Of a DNA stretch of 41,808 bases, positions 35,464 to 41,808 are shown piece by piece; position 1 is the stretch's first letter; each line of letters starts with the position of its first letter. Under the pieces are notes generated by a model. That model made no database searches, was not told the DNA's origin, and was given only the letters and a program-made list of their open reading frames with translations. A program made the translations under genes and the position numbers. Origin of the DNA: an uncultured Bacteroidota bacterium (GTDB lineage: Bacteria > Bacteroidota > Bacteroidia > Chitinophagales > Chitinophagaceae). The DNA is taken from assembly GCA_903881585.1 (NCBI GenBank), contig CAIRTW010000317.1, positions 1 to 41,808 on the forward strand, in the 5' to 3' direction.

Positions 35464-35723
35464 AAATTTCCTTCAGTAATAGCCCTTTGAGCCCCGTATT
35501 ATAGCGGTTTCTGGCGGTGTTTTATCTCTTTCTAGCAACGTTGTTTTACGCGGTATGCAGCGGGAAAAACACCGTTTCATGTACAATTAAGAAAATACGG
35601 GAAAAATACGGTACACACCAGCCCGACTGCATGCTACTTTTACATTATCAATCCGGACAGATTATAATTTATCAACCAAACGAAGTATATTTATTTTCTC
35701 ACACACAAAACACACACGCGATT
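35464..35723. other. AT-rich intergenic region upstream of the interrupted secreted-protein gene
   Basis: The 260 bases become clearly AT-rich toward the right. They contain TATATTTATTTTC shortly before the gene, a near match to a -7 box, and an open frame from 35517 that joins the next gene but has no credible protein character. Nothing else was recognised. Confidence 0.3.
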
Positions 35724-36363
35724 ATGAAAAAGATTTTGTTATTGAATTTTATTATAGCTTGTATTACACTCATTTCACAATCATCGCTAGCACAATGCAC
35801 ACCAGGAGTAGCACTGTATCCAGGCGTTCCAATTAGTACCTCCTATCTTAAAGTCAAACGAACTCCTGCAATGGTGAATAATTATCAAAAGGAAGCCATA
35901 CACCCCAGTTCGTTTTTAATACAATCTACAGTGTTAAATACTTATTTGACAAGCTGTAAAAACCAGGCGTCTAATCCAGTTGACATTTATTTGCATGTGT
36001 ACTTTGCCTTAGATTCTCAAAATAACCTTAGACTGATATTAGTACCTGCAACTTGGGATGATGCTAACAAGAATTACGATAATTATCATGACGGTTCAGG
36101 TACAGTCATGACCACCCGTTTAGCTCAACCAGATCTTTATAATGTCAACTGTGGACAAACTTACACTTGTTATTGTAGGGTTGGATGCGGACGGGAATCA
36201 TATATACAAACCCGGAGGAATATCTATTGGTAGTGTAAACCTTCTCACACTCTCGCATTCTGCATTTAACGAAAGCATGCCTTGTCCACAATGTAATACC
36301 GTTCAATCTGCATTTGACCACCTGCCCCAGTTTATTTTACCGTTATTTCAGCAACAAAAATAA
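35724..36363 (+). pseudogene. Secreted hypothetical protein with an internal frameshift
   Basis: The frame from ATG 35724 gives a signal peptide (MKKILLLNFIIACITLISQS, cleavage near SSLA before QCTPG) and a mature protein that is left open to position 36233. The last codons there (CYCRVGCGRESYIQTRR) look wrong. The +1 frame from about 36160 continues sensibly: YTLVIVGLDADGNHIYKPGG and on to a stop at 36363. Removing one base near 36165-36170 (ACTTGTT region) joins the two into a 212-residue protein. I do not recognise the family; a MPCPQC motif lies near the C-terminus. The gene is AT-rich compared with its neighbours. It may be decaying, or the extra base may be a sequencing error. Confidence 0.6.
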
Positions 36364-36382
36364 ACATAATACATTCAATGAT

Positions 36383-37030
36383 ATGGATTCAAAAATTGTT
36401 ATTTTATGTATATATTTAGTGACAATGCTTATAGGCGCAGCATTTGGCATTAAAAAATATAAACTACTGAATATCGAGTCAAAAATCATGCTTGTATATT
36501 TGATTTTGACACTCATAAGCGAGTCATTAGTTCGAATATTAGGCTTTTATGGCTTTGAGCACTGCTTTGATTATCACATTTATTCAATAAGTAGTTTTTT
36601 CTTAATACTAATGGTATTTATTAAAATATTTCGCATAAAAAATGATATTATTTTTATATGCGTAATTTCAATTAGCCTTCACACATTGGAAATATTAAAT
36701 TGCAGATTTTTTGGCCAACCTATAACAGCTTTTAACACCCACATATTAATAATAAAAAGTCTTATTACGATTATATTGTCGCTAATTTTCCTATATAGAG
36801 CATTTATAGATGATTTGAAGATTCAAATTATCGGAGAACCGAGCTTTTGGTTCACAGTGCTGCTTTTAATTTTATATAGCAGTTCATTGTTTTTTTGGGC
36901 GTGTTTTAGATTAGTGAAAAATGATCCGCATTTTTATTTAGTTCAAAATACTCAAGGAATAATAAATGACGTTATATATGCAGGGTTTGCTTCGGTATTT
37001 ATTTTTTATCCTAAAAGAAAATTATTATGA
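36383..37030 (+). CDS. Seven-helix membrane protein coupled to a histidine kinase
   Basis: The 215-residue product shows seven hydrophobic segments: about residues 4-23, 33-52, 66-84, 89-106, 118-139, 153-175 and 189-207. No family motif is recognised. I start at MDSKIVILCIYLV (36383); the longer frame from 36314 overlaps the preceding gene. The stop overlaps the start of the kinase gene as ATGA, so they are translationally coupled. Because the kinase has only one membrane helix and no sensor domain, this protein may be its membrane sensor, an inference from order alone. The gene is strikingly AT-rich (9 of 60 bases G or C at 36601-36660), unlike the kinase gene. Confidence 0.75.
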   Translation: MDSKIVILCIYLVTMLIGAAFGIKKYKLLNIESKIMLVYLILTLISESLVRILGFYGFEHCFDYHIYSISSFFLILMVFIKIFRIKNDIIFICVISISLHTLEILNCRFFGQPITAFNTHILIIKSLITIILSLIFLYRAFIDDLKIQIIGEPSFWFTVLLLILYSSSLFFWACFRLVKNDPHFYLVQNTQGIINDVIYAGFASVFIFYPKRKLL

Positions 37031-37845
37031 ATGATCACTATGCAGTTATGGTGTTCATATTGGGGTCGTTGACCCTCACCATCTTAGCATTCACCCTCGT
37101 CATTTTCCTTATCGTCCACAAGAAAAAACGTTTCCAGCACCTCCTCGAAAAACAGCAAATGGAAAACAACTATCAAAACCAGCTCCTCCTTTCCCGGCTA
37201 GAAGTCCAGGAGCAGTCGTTCAAATACTTCAGTGAGGAGATACATGACAATGTGGGCCAGCTGCTCAGCATGGTCAAAATGCAGCTATACAGCATACGCA
37301 GCAGCAGCCGCGAGGAGGACGTAGTGAACAAGGCCAACGGCTGCACCGAGCTCCTGGGCAAAGCCATCAACGACCTGCGCAATATCAGCCACACCATGAG
37401 CAGCGCCTTTGTAAGCAATGCCGGCCTCGCCCACGCCATAGAAAAAGACCTCGAGTACATACGCTCTGCCAAAGAGATGAAATGTGCTCTGCATGTGCAG
37501 GGCGAGGAATACAGCCTGGGCAACGAAAAAGAATTGCTTATCTTTCGTATCATACAGGAAGGTATTGCAAATGCGGTGAAACATGCAGCCCCAACGGCCA
37601 TTGATGTGTACCTCAGCTACAGCCCCGCATTGCTGGGTGTAACGATAACCGACAATGGCAGTGGCTTTGTGGCCAGCGAAAAAACAACCGGCGGCATAGG
37701 CCTCAACAACATGCACATGCGCGCGGGCCTGCTGAACGGAACATTGAACGTGACTTCGGAAAAGGACAAAGGAACAAGCATAAAATTGGAAATTGGTAAG
37801 ATGGAATTAATGAACCTGTCTGCCGATCAGCAGGTTGAGAAATAG
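37027..37845 (+). CDS. NarL/DesK-type sensor histidine kinase
   Basis: The 272-residue product has one N-terminal membrane helix (about 8-30), a coiled-coil stretch, a HisKA_3 dimerisation domain with phospho-acceptor His73 in EEIHDNVGQLLS, and an HATPase_c domain (about 165-260) with the N box IIQEGIANAVKHA, G1 box DNGSGF and G2 box GGIGLNNM. There is no periplasmic or PAS sensor domain. Such kinases pair with LuxR/NarL-type regulators, and one follows 153 bases downstream. The ATG overlaps the stop of the 7TM gene. Known chemistry: autophosphorylation on His and transfer to the regulator Asp. Confidence 0.92.
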   Translation: MNDHYAVMVFILGSLTLTILAFTLVIFLIVHKKKRFQHLLEKQQMENNYQNQLLLSRLEVQEQSFKYFSEEIHDNVGQLLSMVKMQLYSIRSSSREEDVVNKANGCTELLGKAINDLRNISHTMSSAFVSNAGLAHAIEKDLEYIRSAKEMKCALHVQGEEYSLGNEKELLIFRIIQEGIANAVKHAAPTAIDVYLSYSPALLGVTITDNGSGFVASEKTTGGIGLNNMHMRAGLLNGTLNVTSEKDKGTSIKLEIGKMELMNLSADQQVEK

Positions 37846-37891
37846 GGGTATGGATTGGGTCTGGGATTCTGTAAGTGAAAAAGTCTCCTAT

Positions 37892-37975
37892 GAACTCGCG
37901 CTTGGCGGTCTTAAAATCAATATGAGTGAATAGCGAGCTTTGCGGCTTTGCGAGAAACCTTTACTTTTCGGGAAA
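37892..37975. repeat. Imperfect CTTTGCG-type intergenic repeat, copy 1
   Basis: AACTCGCGCTTGGCGGTCTT followed by AAAAT, then AGCTTTGCGGCTTTGCGAGA and AACC. The first part matches ACTCGCGCTTTGCGGCCTTA at 38861-38880 with few changes, and the second resembles GTTTGCGCCTTTGCGAGAGA at 38924-38943. It lies in the gap between kinase and regulator genes. Runs of CTTTGCG-like words ahead of genes are common in Bacteroidota. Confidence 0.55.
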
Positions 37976-37998
37976 CTTTTTGCCTTAATCTACTTATC

Positions 37999-38640
37999 AT
38001 GATACACATAGCCATTGCAGACGATCACACCATACTCCGTAAAGGAGTAACAGAGATACTTTCCAAGTTCGACGAGCTCGAAGTCACCATAGAGGCCGCA
38101 AACGGGAAAGAGCTGATCTCAAAATTACAGGCTGCCGCTGTTCTGCCTGACATCTGTATCGTGGACATCAACATGCCCGAAATGAATGGCTACGACACCG
38201 CCGCCGAAATAAAAAAGCACTGGCCCGATATAAAGATACTGGCCCTATCAATGTATGATACCGAGCTCAACATCATCAAAATGCTGCGCAATGGCGCAAA
38301 CGGATATGTGCTGAAAGACTCAGACCCGGAAGACCTCCGCGTGGCCATTACCCGCATTTGCAAAGATGGCTTCTACCACTCCGAGCTGGTCACCGGCCGC
38401 ATGCTGAACATACTGTATGACCCCAGCGGCAAAATGAACACAGAGATCAGCGAGCGTGAACTGGCATTCCTCGGCTTTTGCAGCACCGAGCTCACCTACA
38501 AAGAAATAGCCGACCAGATGTGCCTCAGCCCCCGCACCATAGACGGCTACCGCGAAAGCCTCTTCAAAAAGCTCAACATCACCACCCGCACCGGCCTCGC
38601 CATGTATGCCATAAAAGCCGGCGTGGTGTCGGTGAAATAG
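37999..38640 (+). CDS. NarL/LuxR family response regulator
   Basis: The 213-residue product has a receiver domain (about 1-120) with Asp8-Asp9 in IADDH, phospho-acceptor Asp56 in CIVDINMPEMNG, ALSMYD and Lys in YVLKDSD. A LuxR-type helix-turn-helix (about 148-210) contains LTYKEIADQMCLSPRTIDGY. I start at MIHIAIADDH (37999); an upstream in-frame ATG at 37948 adds residues translated from a repeat. It is the natural partner of the kinase gene upstream. Phosphorylation is expected to promote dimerisation and DNA binding. Target genes are not evident; the outer-membrane barrel gene downstream is a possibility by proximity only. Confidence 0.93.
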   Translation: MIHIAIADDHTILRKGVTEILSKFDELEVTIEAANGKELISKLQAAAVLPDICIVDINMPEMNGYDTAAEIKKHWPDIKILALSMYDTELNIIKMLRNGANGYVLKDSDPEDLRVAITRICKDGFYHSELVTGRMLNILYDPSGKMNTEISERELAFLGFCSTELTYKEIADQMCLSPRTIDGYRESLFKKLNITTRTGLAMYAIKAGVVSVK

Positions 38641-38960
38641 CCTTTGCATTTACTCCGGATTGTCAGTAAAAATCGCCTGCATCGCTCATTCTGCTTCACC
38701 CGCTCCTTTAGGAGTTCGCGAAAGCGAAGGAACGTAGCTCGTGGGGTGAGGTCCTCGCACGATTTTTGCACATACTCTTTCTTGTAGGGTAAACTTGTTT
38801 TGTGTATCCTTGTCTAAAAGAATAATGCTTTGAATATTTAAATCGGCATAAACAAATGCACTCGCGCTTTGCGGCCTTAAAAACAAATTGCGGGAACTGG
38901 GGCCCCTGCCTGCCGGCAGGCAGGTTTGCGCCTTTGCGAGAGACCCCTTTAGCGAGACAC
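38641..38960. other. Repeat-rich intergenic region before the outer-membrane barrel gene
   Basis: The 320 bases contain a GTTCGCgaaaGCGAAggAAC hairpin at about 38713-38732, the second CTTTGCG-type repeat at 38860-38943 interrupted by the 20-base palindrome at 38905-38924, and AT-rich sequence between them. Frames running through the region, on either strand, are translations of repeats. Confidence 0.5.
38905..38924. repeat. Perfect 20-base palindrome CCTGCCTGCCGGCAGGCAGG
   Basis: A fully self-complementary 20-base sequence inserted within the CTTTGCG-type repeat upstream of the outer-membrane barrel gene. I recognise this palindrome as a frequent dispersed element in Bacteroidota genomes; it often creates false LPAGRQ-like peptide stretches in predicted proteins, as it would here on both strands. 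Confidence 0.75.
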
Positions 38961-40829
38961 TTGCGAGGCCTGGTCATCTCGCTCCTGCTGTTATTACCCG
39001 GTTTGCTGCCGGCAGCGGATGCTTTGGCCCAAAAACCCAGCCGCTTCGACAGCGTTGACCTCACCAAGCTCCACTTTACCCACAATAAATTTGTGAACAA
39101 CCTCTTTCAGCAGGCTGTAAACTCTGTAAAGAAAACCCCCGACGCCGGCCCTGGCGACAGCTACCTCAACGGGAAAAGCGAAGACCCCTACCTGCCCTAC
39201 CAGGGCAAAATAATACGCCATATCTACATCAACACCTTCAACTTCGACCGCTCCCTCAACGATACCAGCCTGCGCGACAACAGCCTGGGTTCACGAATCG
39301 GCAACCGCCTCCACAAAAGCTCCCGCAAGTTCGTCATCCGCGACAACCTGTTTATAAAAGAAGGCACACCCGTCAATGCCTATATGATGGCCGATAACGA
39401 GCGCTTCATCCGCTCGCTGGAGTATATACACGATGCACGTATTGTAGTCAACAACATCCCCAACAACCCCGACTCTGTAGATGTGAGCATATTTACTAAG
39501 GACGTTTTCAGTATAGCGGGCGGCGGCGCCTCAAACGGGCTCAACCATATCAACGCCAATGTTTACGAGACCAACCTCGCCGGCATGGCCCAGCGCCTGG
39601 AAATAAGCGGCCTCTACGACTACAACCGCAACCCCAACTGGGGCTATGGCGGCCTCTACCGCAAAGACAATGTGCTGCATTCATTTATAGATGCTACCGT
39701 AGGGGCCAGCGTAATGAGCGGAAGCGCCTACACCCACGAAGAAGAATCCACCGAATACCTCACCCTCACCCGGCAGCTGGTATCGCCCTACTCCCGTTTT
39801 GCAGGCGGCCTCACCGTCAGCCACAACCAGGCGTTCAATCTCTACCACACCCCCGACAGTGTGGTATATCCTTACCAATACCTTCTCTTCGATGGCTGGG
39901 CTGGATACAACATCGGCATCAAAAAACTAACCGCAACAAACAACGGCATCCGCGACCGCCGCTTCCTGGCCATACGTGCCTACCAGCGCGACTTTTCACA
40001 GCTGCCCCCTCAGGTGCTCACACCCACCGGTCCACGCTTCGATCCTATTTTCAATAGCTCCCGCGCTGTGCTCGCACAGATGACCTTCTTCCGGCAGGAC
40101 TACTACAAAACACAATACATCTACGGCTTCGGCACCACCGAGGATCTTCCCTATGGCTACAACATCGCCGTCACCACCGGCTGGCACGAGCAGCTCAACC
40201 TCAAGCGCCCCTATGCTGGCGTCAACGCATCCGACTATATCGCCACCAGCCAGGGCGATTTTATACAGCTCTTCTTGCGCAGCGGTGGCTTCCTCTACAA
40301 AAACAAAGTGCAGGACGGCAGCTTCCTCATCGGCGCCACTGCCTTCAGCCGCATCTTCTTCCTCAATAGCACCAAGATCCGCCAGTACATCAACCTTAGC
40401 TTCACACAGCTCTACAACCGCACCACCTACGCCCCCCTGCGCATAGACAACTACTACGGCCTCCGCGGCTTCCTCTCCGACTCCGCCTATGGCACCAAGC
40501 GCCTCAGCATACAGCTCGAAACCGAATTCTACCTCAAGTTCAAATTCCTCGGCTTCCAGTTCGCCCCATTCCCTTATGGCGACCTAAGCCTCATCACCCC
40601 CCAGGACGCCCCATACTCCCGCTCTGCACTCTACAGCAGCATCGGCGGTGGCCTCCGTGGCCGCAACGAGAACCTTGTATTCGAGACCATAGAGCTCCGC
40701 GCCTACTTCTTCCCCGTAGCCCCCACCAACATGAAAGGCTTCAAAGTTGTCCTCAACGGAAACATCCGCTACCGCTACTCCAGCAACTACATCACCCCAC
40801 CAGACCTCGTGCAGCTCAACTCGCAATAA
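38961..40829 (+). CDS. BamA/TamA-like (Omp85, surface antigen D15) outer-membrane protein
   Basis: From the TTG at 38961 the product has 622 residues: a signal peptide (RGLVISLLLLLPGLLPAADA, cleavage near LAQ before KPSR), an N-terminal periplasmic part (about 40-185) with a POTRA-like segment (GKIIRHIYINTFNFDRSL and PDSVDVSIFTKDVFSI), and a C-terminal beta-barrel (about 190-620) with FYLKFKFLGFQFAPFPYGD and a YGLRGF-type block that recalls the conserved barrel motif of the family. An ATG at 38856 is in frame but adds 35 residues encoded by repeats, so I prefer TTG. Family role: outer-membrane protein insertion or translocation. It is a divergent member of uncertain substrate. Confidence 0.75.
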   Translation: MRGLVISLLLLLPGLLPAADALAQKPSRFDSVDLTKLHFTHNKFVNNLFQQAVNSVKKTPDAGPGDSYLNGKSEDPYLPYQGKIIRHIYINTFNFDRSLNDTSLRDNSLGSRIGNRLHKSSRKFVIRDNLFIKEGTPVNAYMMADNERFIRSLEYIHDARIVVNNIPNNPDSVDVSIFTKDVFSIAGGGASNGLNHINANVYETNLAGMAQRLEISGLYDYNRNPNWGYGGLYRKDNVLHSFIDATVGASVMSGSAYTHEEESTEYLTLTRQLVSPYSRFAGGLTVSHNQAFNLYHTPDSVVYPYQYLLFDGWAGYNIGIKKLTATNNGIRDRRFLAIRAYQRDFSQLPPQVLTPTGPRFDPIFNSSRAVLAQMTFFRQDYYKTQYIYGFGTTEDLPYGYNIAVTTGWHEQLNLKRPYAGVNASDYIATSQGDFIQLFLRSGGFLYKNKVQDGSFLIGATAFSRIFFLNSTKIRQYINLSFTQLYNRTTYAPLRIDNYYGLRGFLSDSAYGTKRLSIQLETEFYLKFKFLGFQFAPFPYGDLSLITPQDAPYSRSALYSSIGGGLRGRNENLVFETIELRAYFFPVAPTNMKGFKVVLNGNIRYRYSSNYITPPDLVQLNSQ

Positions 40830-41124
40830 TTTCTTCCGGAGTTCTTCTAAAACCCCTTCTTCGGGACTTACATTCCCTAACCACATAGTTGGGGATTTGC
40901 GATCTACGATTTGCGCCCCATGTGGGACCAGGCACATTAAATCGACCAAAATGAAATTCCGGCACTTTACGTCCGCATTGTATATCATATACAAAAGCCC
41001 TACGCTGCTAACTGGTAATGAATAGAAATAATGAATATCCATGCTGAAAGAACATAATTGCGGGTGCGGCACAATTTTTACATAAACAAGTTACCACGCA
41101 AGTTCACATAATAAATATTCAGAA
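40830..41124. other. Intergenic region before the DUF2383 gene
   Basis: The 295 bases contain no credible gene. The only structures seen are a small CCCTTCTTCGGG hairpin at about 40855-40866, which could end the barrel-gene transcript, and a 13-base near-palindrome GTATATCATATAC at 40980-40992, a possible operator. No TAnnTTTG box was found just ahead of the next gene. Confidence 0.35.
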
Positions 41125-41625
41125 ATGACACACTCGATCATCAAGGCTGAAAAAGCAACTATCATTCTCAACGACCTGATCAAAATAAATAACGAGCGTG
41201 TTATTTGTTATCAGTTAGCCGCAGAACGTGCTGTCAATTTAGATGCCGACCTCAAGCATTTATTTAAGAGAATAATCGCGGAGAGCATGGAGTTCAAACA
41301 GCAGCTTATTGATAAAATAAATGAGCACGATGGCAACCCGAGATCCGGAGTGGGCATATCTGGCATGATATATCGCGCATGGCACGACCTGAAAGTAATT
41401 TTTACCGGTAACACGCGGCATTCCATAATTAACTTCTGCAAGTACAATGAAGAAGTAGCCCTTCACGCATACCGGGCAGCGCTGAACCTTTCCGATGAAA
41501 TGAGCAATGACATCTATATGCTTATTGAGCGCCAGCAGGAATTATTGCTCCAGAGCTTTGCTTCTGTAAAACAATGCCACGAGGTGCGCCCTTATTCCGT
41601 TCATTCACTGGCCTATTTTAATTAA
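41125..41625 (+). CDS. PA2169/DUF2383 family four-helix-bundle protein
   Basis: The 166-residue product is all-helical in appearance, with the ferritin-like pattern of the DUF2383 family: KATIILNDLIKINNERVICYQ at the start, an internal LKHLFKRIIAESMEFKQQL helix, a central ISGMIYRAWHDLKVIFTG segment and a final long helix ending QQELLLQSFASVK. The usual length is about 150. Members are often stress-induced and may bind a di-metal centre, but their function is not settled. There is no signal peptide. The gene stands alone, followed by a hairpin. Confidence 0.8.
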   Translation: MTHSIIKAEKATIILNDLIKINNERVICYQLAAERAVNLDADLKHLFKRIIAESMEFKQQLIDKINEHDGNPRSGVGISGMIYRAWHDLKVIFTGNTRHSIINFCKYNEEVALHAYRAALNLSDEMSNDIYMLIERQQELLLQSFASVKQCHEVRPYSVHSLAYFN

Positions 41626-41648
41626 AACATATAGTTTTTTGAACAGGA

Positions 41649-41669
41649 AAAGTGGTCATTGGCCACTTT
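41649..41669. terminator. Probable terminator hairpin after the DUF2383 gene
   Basis: AAAGTGGTC (41649-41657) pairs with GGCCACTTT (41661-41669) with one G-T pair and a three-base ATT loop, 24 bases after the stop codon. The following sequence is only weakly T-rich, so termination strength is uncertain. The remaining bases to 41808 show nothing recognisable. Confidence 0.6.
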
Positions 41670-41808
41670 CTGCATTCCGTAAGCTTCGTCTCGCATTTAT
41701 AGCTCTGATCACCTCTTTGGCTGTTGGAATGATTTTTTCATTGCTACTTGTAAATCCATGAAAATAAAGAGTTTGAAATTATAAGCTATTGCTTCGTTTA
41801 TTAAAAAC

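Noticed and set aside
38708-39100. A 130-codon minus-strand ORF with LPAGRQG
   Set aside because: Its peptide comes from the 20-base palindrome and intergenic repeats, and it overlaps the start of the Omp85-like gene on the other strand.

Overview
The window reads as a chromosomal stretch of a Bacteroidota bacterium, most likely of the Chitinophagaceae type. The signs are a C-terminal type IX secretion (T9SS) sorting domain, promoters of the Bacteroidota form TAnnTTTG, few Shine-Dalgarno sites, and many intergenic palindromic repeats. Base composition is near 50% GC through most of the window, with one clearly AT-rich patch around 35.5-37.0 kb. This placement comes from recognising families and motifs by eye, not from a search.

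Layout. (1) 0.1-9.1 kb is a surface-glycan or small-molecule tailoring locus: an MBOAT O-acyltransferase with a DltD-like partner on the minus strand; an FkbH-like HAD/acyltransferase, a GT4 glycosyltransferase and a class B asparagine synthase-type amidotransferase on the plus strand; and an aldo/keto reductase with a TauD-like Fe(II)/2-oxoglutarate oxygenase on the minus strand. No carrier protein or NRPS/PKS module is visible inside the window. (2) 9.1-12.3 kb holds an outer-membrane beta-barrel protein and an ABC-2/NatAB-type exporter pair. (3) 12.3-13.0 kb is a HigBA-type toxin-antitoxin pair whose toxin frame is broken at its first codons. (4) 13.0-26.5 kb is one giant gene of about 4,460 codons. 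It encodes a secreted T9SS adhesin with a TIG domain, seven calcium-binding FG-GAP repeats, about 47 Ig-like repeats of about 74 residues, PKD-like domains and a type A sorting tail. (5) 26.5-35.1 kb holds a Kir-type potassium channel bracketed by repeats, a TPR protein, a response-regulator/hydrolase pair, a TMTC-like membrane TPR glycosyltransferase and a secreted GHL10 glycosidase. (6) 35.1-38.6 kb holds a doubtful small ORF, a frame-interrupted secreted protein and a 7TM protein / histidine kinase / LuxR-type regulator operon. (7) 38.6-41.8 kb holds a BamA/TamA-like outer-membrane barrel and a DUF2383/PA2169 four-helix protein.

How it fits together. Most genes serve the cell envelope: building and decorating a surface glycan, exporting proteins and placing an enormous adhesin on the surface, with two signalling modules nearby. 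Non-coding DNA is rich in structured repeats: a 3-unit tandem palindromic array, two relatives of it elsewhere, REP-like hairpins, and an imperfect CTTTGCG-type repeat pair around the last regulator gene. Three genes (the DltD-like partner, higB and the secreted protein at 35.7 kb) look interrupted, the last two by what appears to be a single extra base each. This could be real decay or assembly error.
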